From the NCBI GenBank assembly GCA_032690845.1, contig CM064421.1:37996963-38060962 (forward strand): a stretch of 64,000 nucleotides of DNA, written 5' to 3'. The position numbers were made by a program, and so were the translations under genes. Positions 10,926 through 22,560 of the stretch are shown piece after piece. This DNA is from Eleusine coracana subsp. coracana (Eukaryota > Streptophyta > Magnoliopsida > Poales > Poaceae). The notes beneath the pieces were generated by a model. The model was not told the origin of the DNA, made no database searches, and saw only the letters and a program-made list of their open reading frames with translations. Position 1 is the first letter of the stretch. The number at the start of each line of letters is the position of its first letter.

Positions 10926-11734
10926 TGCGCGGGATGGAGAAAGCCACGCTCAGGGCCCCAAGGGGGCATGCCTAATCAGCGCGTGGGTGCTAGGAGGCCA
11001 ACCAGCGGCCTCCTCCAGATAAGCCCGCGACTTTCCATTTAGGAAATTTTTAGTCACGAACTTTTCCAGTAAACTTTGACGTCAAACTTGTAACACCGAA
11101 ATTTTTTAGTCAAATTTTAGATCAAAATTTTTATCAAACATTTGACACCGAAACTTTGTAACCAAACTTTTGGTATCGGTAGGCCCCAGGCCGTGGACCC
11201 CACTTTGTAACGAATCTTGTAGCCCTTGGAGGGAGACTTGCGATATGATTTCCTGCGTAGGTAATGATCGAGCCTCGAACTCTTTCGGTTTTGATGACTA
11301 CGAACACAGGATGCCTGGCCTTGAAATGTGGAGACATCAGACATCCGTCCGAATCTTCGGCCCACAAGAGAGGTGGCCCAATATCGCGCAACCTTCAGAG
11401 TCGGACTGCGGCCCACTGGCCTGTTAACGTGGCTCCACCACTGTAAGCAACGACGGTCACTCATCAGTAGGCGGCGGACGTTCAGCTTCCGGCGGGCGGC
11501 GGGCAGTTCGCCGCTGCGAGTCCACGGCGGCGTCTTCCATATCCTCTTGTACAGCACTCCTGCGTCAGCTACCTCGCCAGGTGATCCCTTCCCTCTGATT
11601 TTTCTTCTCTCGATTCAGCGCCTTTTTCGGATCTCTTGACGTGTTCTATCTGTATTCATCCAGTATTCGGATCTCCCCTCCCGGGCCACGCCGGAGTCGG
11701 AGACGGAGACGGAGAGGGGGCGGTCCGGCCGTCC
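10926..11734. other. Intergenic / promoter region of F-box gene
   Basis: There is no supported gene. 11040-11180 carries several short recurrences of 'aaa(c/t)ttt' flanked by 'gacaccgaaa' and 'taacaccgaaa'. From 11450 to 11800 the DNA becomes GC-rich and probably contains the promoter and leader of the F-box gene. Confidence 0.5.
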
Positions 11735-11740
11735 TATATA
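11735..11740 (+). promoter_or_regulatory. TATA box of F-box/DUF295 gene
   Basis: TATATA occurs inside 'gtcctatatagcccc', about 75 bp upstream of the ATG at 11813, a short but plausible distance for a compact plant leader. Confidence 0.5.
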
Positions 11741-11812
11741 GCCCCTGATGGGACGGAAGAAAAGCATCTGAGAATTTCGTGGAGTACCTGCACAAACTAG
11801 TGTTACTGTAGG

Positions 11813-13273
11813 ATGGGGACGAAGGCGCCCACATCTGCACCGGCCACAACCGGACGGAAGCGCAAAGGTCGCTCCTTTCTGCCGGCCTCCGGCAACAGGC
11901 GCCGGCGGAAGAATCCCGCGCCTGAGGTGCAGGAAGGCGGCTGGGCGTCCCTCCCAACGGACATAACCCTCCTCGTCGCCGGCCGGGTGCTGGACGGCGA
12001 CGTGGTGGACTACATCTCCTTCCGCGCTGTCTGCTCGGGCTGGCGCGCCTGCACGGCCTGCCCGCGCGACCCCACCATGCTGGACCCACGACTCCGGCCG
12101 CGCGCCTGGGTCGCGCTCTGCGACAGCGACGCGGTCCGCCCGGACGAGGCCGGCGAGATCGCCTTCTTCCACACGCGCACCGCTAGGTGCCTCAGGGTTC
12201 GCCTCCCCGAGCTCCGGCGCTACAGGATCGTCGGCTTCACCGACGGCCTCGTCATCCTTCTGCACAAGCGCACCACCGGCGTGCGCGTGCTCCACCCATT
12301 CACGCACGTCGCGGTGGACCTCCCGCCCCTCGCGCCCGTGTACCATCAGGTGGTGCGGAACCGAAACGCTCTGCTTCTTATGAGCGCCGCGGTGTGTACC
12401 GAGTCGCCGTCCTCCATCGCCGTCGTGGTCTGGTTCCCATGTACACCCGGGGTGCTTAGCACTGAGCCTGGCCGCCCAGGCTGGGAGGTCATCCACAAAT
12501 CCATGGAGCTCCTGAATACTTTGCCCTTCCAAGGTCGGCTCTATGGCATCGTGAGTTCGTACAGGCAGATTGTGCTAAGTCTACCCTCCAAACCCACTCG
12601 GTCCTGTTGTTGCTCATGTTCCACCAAGGTTTGCTCAACGAATTCACTGTTCCTACCTTGTAGAGTCTGGTGGACACATCCTACTCGTTGTCAGGTACGA
12701 GCACGGATACTGGAAGCATGTTGAGCCGTGGAAACGTTTCACCTTTGCAACCTTCAAGGTCTTAAGTGTCAGTCGCCTGTGGCAATTTTTCCCAGTATGC
12801 AATCTTGGCGACCGGGCACTGTTCCTCTGGAAGGATAGGTGCCTCTCCATCTCAGCCAAAGACCTTCCTTCAGTCCGCCGCAACTCGCTTTACTTCTCTT
12901 TTCCGCTCGCAAATCATGTCATTTTGCATTGTCTAACCTACCGATCGTTCGAGCGGCCAACAACATTCTGCCAGGTCCATGACTCAAAGGAGAGGATCCG
13001 CCCATCTGTGCGGCCCTTCACCATTGCTCATCATCTTCTCACATATTGCAGTCATCGGGAATGGTAAGTTTCTCAGGCATCTCAATACTACTCTGCATAT
13101 ATGCATTGAATAAATTTCTGGGATGATCTAATTAATTTTCTTGTCCATCATACTTCAGGGCGCGAGGACTCATGTTTCATGAGTACTACCAGGTACCCGA
13201 ATGTTTTGAGGATCTGTGGAGCAAAATAAGAAAACAAGATTCTCAACTGAGGATTCCACATGTCAGATGTTGA
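11813..13273 (+). pseudogene. F-box / DUF295 protein, frameshifted
   Basis: The ATG at 11813 opens a frame with a basic N-terminus and an F-box-like segment (about residues 43-85, 'WASLPTDITLLVAGRVL ... FRAVCSGWRAC'). DUF295-type sequence follows. The frame runs on to 12724, but family-like sequence leaves it near 12571-12590 and continues in the next frame with 'YLVESGGHILLVVRYEH', 'VSRLWQFFPV', 'LGDRALFLWKDRCLSI' and 'NSLYFSFP', all typical of DUF295. A GT-AG intron (13064-13158) joins the last exon, which ends in TGA at 13271-13273. The single net +1 shift makes this a likely pseudogene, or a sequencing error in an intact gene. F-box/DUF295 proteins are thought to act as substrate receptors of SCF ubiquitin ligases; the family is large and fast-evolving in grasses. 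Confidence 0.8.
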
Positions 13274-15106
13274 GGCGCATACGGACAGAGCGACATCTTG
13301 TACTAAAGATATTACACCTCCTCTCATTTCAGACCAGAGCCGTATGTTCACCAAATCGCAGGCAAGAAATGATGTGCTTCGCTCAGGGCCAGAAGCAAGA
13401 GGCCTCCTGCCCTATGTATCTGACGACAGGTGCTACGTCCATGACACCTTGGCCCAGATTGAGGTTTGTGACAGTGTTTTCCATGAAGCAGCGCTTTTCG
13501 GGATGCAGTGTAGGTGCTGCTCTGAGAGACTCAGATTACCATCTGACGGACTTTAGTGTTCTAGTGAGGGAACGCTTATACCTGAATTACCTATTATACT
13601 TCCCCGGTTATGTAATGTAATATGGTTGCTGGCATGTTAGGTACTTTTTTTTTTTCTTCTGAGGAATATTATGTTGTTAGCTTTGTTCTAGTTCAACCAA
13701 AACCTTGTTCGATCTGGCACCAAGTCTAAACATTGTGGAATCTGGTAATCCTGAGCCATTGTTTAATGGGAGTTCACACAAATCTCAACAAAAGCAAAAT
13801 ATCAGCATAGTTACTGTTAATTTTAACTAGTGGTGTTAGTTCATGGTAGGCACGAGAGCAATTTCATGGGAGATGTAAAGTTTGCTACGCTAGTTAGAAG
13901 GTGAAGTTGTTTTATACAAGCTTCTGTTGACATCAGCCTACTGAGCAGGACAGTTACATGCTAGGACATAACACCGATTGACATATTTTTGTATTCGTGT
14001 TATGTGTTCTTTTTTATCTCTTTTAATCTGAAATAGCAGTAGGCTCGTTTGATTCTAAATTTCATAGTAATTCTTACCACATGAAGATTTTTCAGTGATG
14101 ATAAATATGGAGAATTGCATCAAATTCTTAAGAAGGTTGGAAGCAAAATACCAGTAAGTAGAGCAGGAGCACTTTATACGTTCGTTTACCTTCAAACAAC
14201 TAATTAAAGTACCTTTACAAGTATACTATGCACATGAGATTTCAACTTGCATGAAATTTTTTTCTCGAATGGTTCACAAATGACTTCTTTTATTAAACAA
14301 AAATACCATTCCCATAAACCAATGCAGAACAACACATGGTGAAGATATTTCTTATCAAGACAGACTGCATTTTTAGAGGTAAACCTCAAGGAAAAATAGG
14401 TGTGCTGCTTCGATAAGAGGCTAGACACTAACACATACCAGATGAGAAAAAGAAAACAATCGTATATTACAACCCCAAGAACAAAAACTGAGAGAAGCAA
14501 GCAAAAATAATAAAGAATGAGTTCAAACATAGACTGCAGTCATGAAGAAACAGAACTGACAATGAAATTTCATGTATCACCACAAATATGCATGTACTTT
14601 GTTTCAAGACCAAACAATAGTGGTGTATATTTGTAACCCTTAGGGTGACATTTGAACCTCTTCAATTCTACCAATGAACTATTTTCTTTTAAATGATGAC
14701 ACATTTTAGAAACTAGTTCATTTGGTTGAACTAAAGAGGTTTGGAGGTGGCCACTCACCAATTTACATCCATATCCAAAAACAGAATTGCTAATGCTCAT
14801 CTTAATATTAAAAGAAGGAAAATGGAGAGTTTTGATCCAGCAAGCATCCAAAAATGTTTTGTTTACTAGTCTCAACCCTCAAACCAGACACTCTTTATCC
14901 ATCAAGCATTCAAAAATTGAAATTGGATATCTTTCATCATTGGGCCAGATTCACATGTTTAGCCAGCCCAAGGGTGAAAAGTGTTTTGTTTCAAAAAATT
15001 GGATATAGACTAGATTAGTTGAGGACTGTAAGGTAAACTGTTTTTCTTCTTAATAAAACAAACAGATGCAATATAGCAGCCACTGATGAGAAACTTACCA
15101 GAAATT
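13274..15106. other. Downstream and 3'-UTR-type DNA, no gene supported
   Basis: This AT-rich stretch lies between the F-box gene and the end of the minus-strand gene at 15107. A donor-like 'gtaagt' on the minus strand at about 15092-15097 follows the stop codon of that gene, so its 3' untranslated part may continue leftward into this region with one or more introns. I see no protein domain and no clear transposon ends. Confidence 0.45.
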
Positions 15107-16190
15107 TTACTTGTTTGTACGACACTCTTTGGTGACAGCTGCCATCACTTCTGTATGGTTTTGGATAATAACATCCATCCTTCGTTTTTCTTGATCAACA
15201 AACTCTTTAAAAGAATCAGCTATTGCTCTATGCGAGGCGGCAATTTCCTTATTACTAGCTGTCAGTTCTTGTAGTGCTTTCACGATATCAGCTGAGGAGT
15301 CATCGGGAGGATTGGCAGGTAGTTCTCCTGGCTGTAATGCTCAAAAATTACATAAGTTTCCACTTATTTCATAGTGGTCAATTAAAGAATTTTCGTTGTC
15401 CTAAGAAAGACACGTAGATATAAATACAATCATGCAAATGATAGTAAATATATATACATAAGAATAATTAGTGTACCTTAAGTCTTCTCTCTTTCAAATG
15501 TCTACCAGTAGTACTATATTTAGTGTAATCGATGCCGAGCTGAATCAAATATGTGCTTCGTACAACAACGATACTACCATTGCAACGCCCTTCTTCATCC
15601 GAATAACAATCTAACACAAAAGCAGCAGCATTTGAGAGCAGTGCATAGGCCACTTGTCTTGATACCCACTTCAGAGGCCTTCTCTTGACATCATCCAACA
15701 AAGCACGAGCAGTTGCATATGTATAATGCGTTGATGGAACCAATGATTGATCAATTGCACATGCAAACTTAGTTACTACACATAACAGAAAGTTGTATCT
15801 GCACTTTGTGACAATGCAAGATAAAATCTTACCATTGAAGTTAACAGGAAGCTTCACAAGAAAGGTGGTAGTGTTGGCTTCACTGGTTGTACCAACATTT
15901 GGTAAATCATGTTCTATTTGTGGTTGCTCGACCTATATGCACAAAAAACAAGTCAAAGGGATCAGAAAAATATTAATGTTGTAAAATAACTTCAACAATT
16001 TCTCTTTCATGTTTAATGCTACTGTTTGCTCAAGCTACATGCAATTAAAAGCAATTAAAAGGCCTAAGAAGATTAAAATAATTATTAATCTTATAGATTC
16101 AATGCAAAGATGGAACAAATCATACCTCTTGATCAGATATTGATGTGTTGATTCTCGCCACAAAATCATCAATTAGCATCTGCAAATTTT
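15107..16190 (-). CDS. Unrecognised multi-exon protein (or 3' exons of the DUF1618 gene)
   Basis: Three exons join with consistent phase: 16126-16190, 15477-15932 and 15107-15331, ending in TAA. The first begins after a good acceptor ('acacttgcag') and needs one base from an upstream exon, so the N-terminus is not defined; an ATG within it (about 16179) could also serve. The product has LIDDFVARINTS, then a helical block with 'TYATARALLDDVKRRPLKW' and 'AYALLSNAAAFVLDCYSDEE', then a hydrophilic coiled-coil-like tail 'EIAASHRAIADSFKEFVDQE' ending near KECRTNK. I recognise no family. The middle exon contains a possible extra intron (donor 15831, acceptor about 15768), but it reads through without a stop. 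Upstream lies a LINE fragment and then a DUF1618 exon that ends at a splice donor, so these may be downstream exons of that gene. Confidence 0.55.
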
Positions 16191-16229
16191 CTGCAAGTGT
16201 ATCAACATCATTTGATTAGGATCGTAGTG

Positions 16230-17740
16230 CACATATATGCAGATTATTCTTCAGATATTTCAGGTCTGAAACTAATATGCAGAAAAGTAGTTATTCCCTA
16301 TCCAATGTGGAGAACAACATATGGATTACAACAGCTACTACCTTGTGAGGTTTCAGATTTTCCCTGCCGTTATCTGGGCCTGCCGCTCTTATTGCGCAAA
16401 CTAACAAAGCAGCAGATTCAGCCTATAATTGATCACATAGCGGATCAGCTACCAGGGTGGAAGGCAGGCCTAATGACGAGAGCAGGTCGCAAAGTACAAG
16501 TACAGTATGTCCTCACTGCTATGCTCATATATATAGCAATGGCCGTGGATCTCCCAAGCTGGGCGATCAAAGCTATTGAGAAGATCAGGTGAGGGTATGT
16601 ATGGAGAGGTCGCAGAGAGGCCAAAGGGGTCACTGCCTGGTCGCTTGGGGAAACGTTTGTCGGCCAATTGAACTGGGGGGTCTTGGGCTATCTGACATCA
16701 GAAACTTATCTTGGGCACTGAGAATGCGCTGGCTGTGGTTGCAAAAAACAGAACCTGAGCGTCCCTGGGCTGCCCTGAAAATCCAAGCACCGGAGCAGGT
16801 GCGTGCTTTTTTCTCAATTGCTATAGTGACAGAAATTGGGGATGGATCTCGAACGCTGTTTTGGAATGATAAGTGGCTACATGGTCAAAGCATTGCAGAC
16901 TTGGTGCCAAGACTGTTTGCAATCATACCCAAAAGAACAATCAACAACATAACAGTACAGGAAGCACTTACAAATAGGACCTGGATCTCTGATATTCGAG
17001 GAGCGCTATCAGTTGGAGTACTAACTGATTATTTGTGGCTATGGAACTTGCTACTGGACCTCCAGTTGCAACCTGTAGTAGAATATGCATGTGTGGCAAC
17101 TAAATCTGCTTATGAGAGTTTTTTCCTAGGATCAACTATTTTTGGCCCTTGGGAAAGAATATGGAAAACATGGGGGCCGCCCAAATGCCGTTTCTTCCTC
17201 TGGCTGGTGGCACATAACAAGTGCTGGACATCTGACCGCTTGGAAAAGAGAGGCTTGAATCACCCAGAACGCTGCCCATTATGTGATCAAGAATGTGAAA
17301 CAATTAACCACTTATTGGTCAGCTGTGTGTTTGCTCGACAGTTCTGGACCAGTTTACTTTGTCAGGTTGGATTGCAAGCCCTAGCGCCTCAACCTGGTCA
17401 ATCATCCTTCCATGATTGGTGGCAGCAAACAAGTGAGGCCGTCGCTGGTATGACTCGGCAAGGGTTAAACAGTATCATCATGCTGGGAGCTTGGACAATT
17501 TGAAAGCATCGGAATCGTTGTGTTTTCTATGGTGATCCACCTAATCTAGTGGGTGCTTTAGTTAGTGCACAGGAGGAGCGCCAATTATCAGCATACTTTA
17601 AAGACACATTTTTAGATCCTGGTTTTACATATTTGAGAAAACTAGGATATAATTGGCATTTGCATATAAGATATCAAACAAGCAATCAACAAGTGTAATT
17701 GCAAAAAATACAATCACATTAGAATTAGGTTGCTAAGAAT
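16230..17740 (+). mobile_element. 5'-truncated LINE fragment (C-terminal RT and zf-RVT)
   Basis: The plus strand starts inside the reverse transcriptase just before 'PCEVSDFPCRYLGLPLLL', then continues with the thumb/connection part 'GWKAGLMTRAGRKVQVQ', 'CLVAWGNVCRPIELGGLGL' and 'LFWNDKWLHGQSIADLVP'. The zf-RVT motif follows ('PPKCRFFLWLVAHNKCWTSD', 'CPLCDQECETINHLLVSC'). A TGA near 16590 and another near 17502 interrupt the frame, and the coding remnant ends at about 17698. Everything upstream of the polymerase palm is missing, as expected of a 5'-truncated LINE insertion. An A-rich stretch (about 17700-17712) may be the tail. It belongs to a different lineage from the LINE at 4958-9406, judging by the differing residues. 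Confidence 0.85.
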
Positions 17741-17798
17741 GCTTCTAATGTGACATGCCGTGGTCTTGTAAGGGTTGCGGATCCCAAATAAGAATGTC

Positions 17799-18950
17799 TT
17801 ACCAGCTGATCACTCGCGGTAGCATGTTCACGGGCAGCCCATGGCGCAGGTCAGTGCGGAAGAAGTCAATTAACTTGCCATCAGAGACGTTTATGCTGAA
17901 GATGTTGTCGTCAAGGAAGAAGTACACCAAGTCCGGATTCTCCGGATCCAAGAGCCCGAGCACGGGTACCTCCTGTGGCATACCGGTGTCCTTGTACCTG
18001 TCGCTTGCCCAAATCGTGGTGAGGCTTGTGGAGCACTGATGCTCCCATATCGGCTCGCCCGATGGGCCCTGGACCAGCCTCCAGATGAGCACCAGGGGCT
18101 CTTCTGTGGGTTTGTCGCACAGGCACGATACGGCCACGAACCGTAGCATACCGCGGCTGACCCTCACCAACCGCCGCTGCGCTAACTCGAAATTGTCCAA
18201 GCTCGCTACCTCCATGCGCCCGACGGGGAACGCAGGTGGCTCCACATGGTGGAGAGCCGGCTCGTCGGCGAACAGATCGCAGCCGAGGAGCCCAATCGTG
18301 AGATCGACCCACCATAGGGTGCCGTTGTGGGTGACCACGTCATGGGTGTCCCACAACCAGAGCAGCGGGGAGGTGGAGGAGGGGCACTTGAGCTCCCTCG
18401 GGACCCACGCCTCCGCACCGGATGTGAAGGAGATGACCCACGCGTTGTCCTCGCCAGAATAGGGGGTGCGGAGCTCCGCGACCACGTACTCGGCGCCGCC
18501 GCTGCCGGGGCGGGAGACGAGACCGAAATTTTGGATGGAACTCAAATTGCTGAGCTGGGCGGAGGCGGGGCGACCGCGGTTGGGGATGCGAAGGATGGTG
18601 GACGGCGTGAGCCCCTCGTGCCCAGCGTCGGCCCGGCCGAAGTCGCTGGCGACGACGAGAGTTACCGGGCTCCCTTCTTCGATTCCCATGAACGGATAGG
18701 CGAAGGCGTGGAGGAGCAGCCCGGCGGTGTCGGCGGCGATGGCGGTGACGCGGTTGTTGGAGTCGTCGTCGGCGAGCCAGCGGAGGGCGCCCTCCCGCAA
18801 GTTGAGTATGGATGCGCGAGGTGGTGTGGCCGGCGCGAGGGAGAGGTACCCGGCCATCTCCACCGAGGGGTCCTGCTGCTCGCAGACGACGCGGCGCAGC
18901 ATAATCCACGGCGGTGCCGCGGCGGCCGGCGAAGCGGCGGGCATTTCCAT
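17799..18950 (-). CDS. DUF1618 family protein
   Basis: The ATG at 18948-18950 opens a frame of 383 residues. The N-terminus 'PPWIMLRRVVCEQQ' and the segment around residues 210-240 ('HNGTLWWVDLTIGLLGCDLF', 'DEPALHHVEPP') are characteristic of DUF1618, a large grass family often linked to F-box-like genes and of unknown biochemical role. The last codons read PRVISW then TAA, but the TAA lies inside a donor 'CAGCTG|gtaaga' at 17802-17803. In this family the tryptophan is normally followed by ELPP, so the exon probably splices onward after TG and the true C-terminus is in another exon. The downstream DNA is now a truncated LINE, so either the intron has been invaded or the gene terminates here by reading the donor. 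The exon itself is intact. Confidence 0.8.
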   Translation of the reverse strand: MEMPAASPAAAAPPWIMLRRVVCEQQDPSVEMAGYLSLAPATPPRASILNLREGALRWLADDDSNNRVTAIAADTAGLLLHAFAYPFMGIEEGSPVTLVVASDFGRADAGHEGLTPSTILRIPNRGRPASAQLSNLSSIQNFGLVSRPGSGGAEYVVAELRTPYSGEDNAWVISFTSGAEAWVPRELKCPSSTSPLLWLWDTHDVVTHNGTLWWVDLTIGLLGCDLFADEPALHHVEPPAFPVGRMEVASLDNFELAQRRLVRVSRGMLRFVAVSCLCDKPTEEPLVLIWRLVQGPSGEPIWEHQCSTSLTTIWASDRYKDTGMPQEVPVLGLLDPENPDLVYFFLDDNIFSINVSDGKLIDFFRTDLRHGLPVNMLPRVISW

Positions 18951-19621
18951 CCGGTAATTTCCACGGAGACGAGGGGAATTTAGGTTTGGGATTTGAGATG
19001 GACGGGGACTGCGTGGGGTTTTGTTTTGTTAGGGTTGGCGGAGCAGAGTTTTTGAATGTTCCCCCTCCCCCGTCTTCACTTCACCTCGCCGCTGCGAAGT
19101 GGTGAACTGGAGAGGGAGGAGACGGTAAACGGATTTTTTTTTCTTATTATTACTGGAGGAACGGGGTATATTGTACCACAAAAGCAAGTTTCCTTTAACT
19201 AGACTGTAAATAAATAATGTACATTTTCATTTATTGTTTAGTTTTTTTTTAACTACATTTATTGTTTAGTAAATCTGAGTAGTAGTGATTTTTTTTTTTG
19301 AAATCGAAGGAGTAGTGAATTAAAACTACACAGTATTTGAGGACACATTACCGTCAAAATAGTTCGCGACACATTGCCATCTAGACAGTATTTGGTGTTT
19401 ATGATATTGCATTATGTCTTTTTAATTAAGAAATTAATACGCGTGGTTTGTACAACAGTTTCAGTTTTCCCAAAAGCGATGATTATTGTAGCATAGCAAT
19501 GATTTTCCCTAGATACACCTGATAAAAACCAAGGTTGATCAAATTAACAACGGAACTCGTTTTATTAGTATTATACTGCCGCTAGCAACGAAGCAACATT
19601 TGCGCACCACCACGAAGGTGC
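18951..19621. other. Intergenic between two minus-strand genes
   Basis: 18951-19110 is GC-rich and is probably the leader and promoter of the DUF1618 gene. 19110-19600 is AT-rich with T and A runs and shows no gene. Its right end probably holds the 3' untranslated region of the IQM gene. Confidence 0.5.
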
Positions 19622-22560
19622 TCAGTGCTCTACGCTGCACCGTGCTGCAGCCGCGACGTACAGAGGCCGAGGCGAGCCCAGAACACCCGGCGTCGGCACC
19701 GTGAGAGGGGCGCACGGGCTCTGCCGAGGTGTCCCCAATCTGACTGGCCCGGTGCGGCCACGCGGCGACAAGCTGACCTGCTCAAGCGACCGGAACTGCA
19801 GCTCCGGCGGGTAGTCCCTGACGCACCCGATCCTCGGCCCAGCGCCGGTGGTCCACCGGAACGAGAGCTGGTTCCCGAGCTGGTACGAGTGCAGGGCCAT
19901 CTTGGAGTTGATCCGGTGGAGGATCTTCTCCTGCGGCACCACCACCACCTCATCGCCGCCGCCTCCTCTGAACAGGTTCTCCTTGCAGAAGTCCAGGCAG
20001 TCGCCGAATGCACCGGCGCCCTGCTCCGCCGTCCCCTTGCCCAGCTGATGTTTGCTCACCGACAGCCTCGGTGGCCGTTTGCGCTGAAGCCTTTTACCGG
20101 ACGAGGAACGCTTCATCACCGGCGTGCCCGCTGCTGCTGTTGTCTCGCCGGAAGTGAAAGGCGGCGTGGCAGGTACGGGCGTGTGCGCGGCCTTGGCTTC
20201 ATCGGCGTGAGGAGACTGGGACTTGGTGCTCTCTTGCTTCTCGGGATTGCTGCACTCGATCTGGTCGATCTGCGAGAGGCCACCCCTGACCCTGAGCCAT
20301 TCCTCCTCCTCGCCTTCTGAAGGACTCAACTGTTGAAAATCCGACAAGGAAAAGTTCGTGTGTCATAGGTCAGAATATACATAGTTGTTGAATTCAGAAC
20401 ACATATATGGAACATGTTATGCAGCAAATTAGCAAGAAAATTTCTCTTCACCTTGACATTTGTAAGATCCACGTTCCTCTTCTTCAGGTATCTCATGAAC
20501 TCCCTGAAATTTGCCTCTGTGGGACGGTAGTGCCCGCTATGTGGCCAGACTGCCTGGAAACGATGGTTAACTGAATCAGATATGTGAATTCGGTTCTGTA
20601 CAAGAGCTTGAGACTGTAGAGAACTGTAAACCTTTAGAATTCCATTCTCAACGATCAGTCTGCCGGCAGCAGATGTGGCTCCACCAGCAAGGAAGCTGGA
20701 GTGCTGAAAGGTGCCCTTGTTCTTCTGCAACAGTTTGATTGTTTTTTTTTTATTCGTTAGAGGTCCAAGGCTCTGAGAACTGCTGAATAACCGGGCTGAC
20801 GAATGCTATACGTTTCTATCTGCTTAAGGTTTCGAAGTGGAGTGGCTGGACATACCGTGCCGATGTATAGAACCCTTGTTGTGCTCAGCACAAAGATCCA
20901 TTTTAAATCCCTTGGGCCTTCAGATGTGTCAACAATCTTGCGGCTCAGTTTGTACATCATCTTCCCGTCCTCAACCATGACCTCATAAAACTCCCTTTCT
21001 TTCTGCACAAAGTAAGAAATCAAATACTATTAATATATGAAGCTTCTCCGGCTTTGAGATTTCTGATTCATCAATATGCGGGTTGGAGCAACTTACTGGG
21101 CCAAGATACCTGATACACTGTTGCAGCAGCTTCCATCTTGGGCAGTGGTCCTCAATATTGACCTCCCTCCCTTCACCTATATCCAACCTATTAAAACGTT
21201 ATATGAGAAATCATTAAATTCTATTTTCACCTGACTCCAAAATGTCCTTAAAGTTTCACATGAACTATACCAATAGAAGAAAGGCTGTTTACTCTCACAG
21301 TGTAGCCAGTGCTGGTAATAATAATGGAGGTTGTGACCATACCGGTGTCGAGGATCAATCTGTCAACAGAACATGAAAAAGTTTACTTTTTCTCTATGGT
21401 GTTATATGATTAAAAGAATGTTCGAAAGGAAACTTTCTTATGCATACTGCTTCAAGCCAGTGTTGCAGCGCGAGCTTCTGAGCCTTTTCATCCTTGGACA
21501 GACCTTTCCCTACCTGAAGCAATATCAAAATATACTAGTGATATGAGTTCAATATCCAGTAGTACAACATCAATATGCTAGTAGTCATCTGAAAGAAAAG
21601 ATAGAATCCAGAGTCCTTTCATTAGTTTGGTATACCAGTCTCAGATTGATAGATAGCAGCATTGTCACATTAATTCTGGCCCCAATCAAACAAACCTGTT
21701 AAATTATACTGACTAGTATAGCAGTGGTATACAATCAGTTTGACATGTTCAGTTTACCAAGTTCAAATACTGCGAAACAGCTCATATCAATAGTTCAGTA
21801 TATGAAGACCATATTAATCATGTGGTGACACCAGTTCTCAGTTTGAAGATCAAAACAGTTATTAATTATTGTCATATGTAAACATGTGAGTTTACCTTGG
21901 CCGCCCTTGTTCTGGCACGGGACCACCTTGAGAGGGCTGACTCTGGCTTCTCCACCTCAAAGAATGACACTGAACTGCGCTTGAGCAGTGCAAAGTCAAG
22001 TAGTTTCCACCTGGATTCATCATCATAACAAAGATTATGCACCACTGCTTTAGAGTCACAAATACACTGTATCAAGTATGACAATACATGACTGGCACAT
22101 GGAATAGTACGAACCAGCGCTGTTCAACAAGGACAGCACAATCAGCAAGCTGCCGCCTTGTCCTGAAGCTCTTATACACCTTCTGCACCCTTATTGCTGC
22201 AGCTTGGTGCTTCGGGCTCACCATCCCAATCACTGGGGAATCTGGTGGCAGGTTTTCCATAGGCCCATGTTTTGGCAAGCTGGTAGGCCTGTGCCTGCAA
22301 TTCTCCTTCTCAGGTTTAGTACTCACCGTGGATAGCGTACTTCCAACATGAAATGGATCATCATCCCCTTTTTTGAAGCTTAGGGAGCCTCTTATGATTA
22401 GCCTCTTAGAGGTCAGGGCATCGAGCAATGCCGGTGGTGACTCAAGGGTCTCAAGTGTGCTGAGATTGTCGAAGCTTAAAGACCGAACAAAGAGCCTGTC
22501 TGAGTCCTCCTCATCCTCTGGCAGGTAATCATCTGGTGGGTAAGAGATTGATAGTCCCAT
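19622..22560 (-). CDS. IQ-domain calmodulin-binding protein, IQM type
   Basis: Nine exons join without a phase error: 22115-22560, 21896-22010, 21448-21513, 21271-21359, 21097-21187, 20856-21002, 20632-20724, 20452-20553 and 19622-20329, giving 618 residues. An IQ motif lies at about residues 113-132 ('AAIRVQKVYKSFRTRRQLAD'). The conserved IQM core follows: 'QRWWKLLDFALLKRSSVSFF', 'DPRHRYGHNLHYYY', 'WLDIGEGREVN', 'CPRWKLLQQCIRYLGP', 'YKLSRKIVDT', 'WIFVLSTTRVLYIGTKNKG', 'FQHSSFLAGGAT' and 'VWPHSGHYRPTEANF'. IQM proteins bind calmodulin, and Arabidopsis members act in stomatal, stress and catalase-linked responses. The tail is long and Ser/Pro-rich with a possible basic nuclear-type stretch (KRLQRKRPP). 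The start is chosen because the first ATG begins the family-typical N-terminus MGLS. No defect is seen. Confidence 0.95.
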
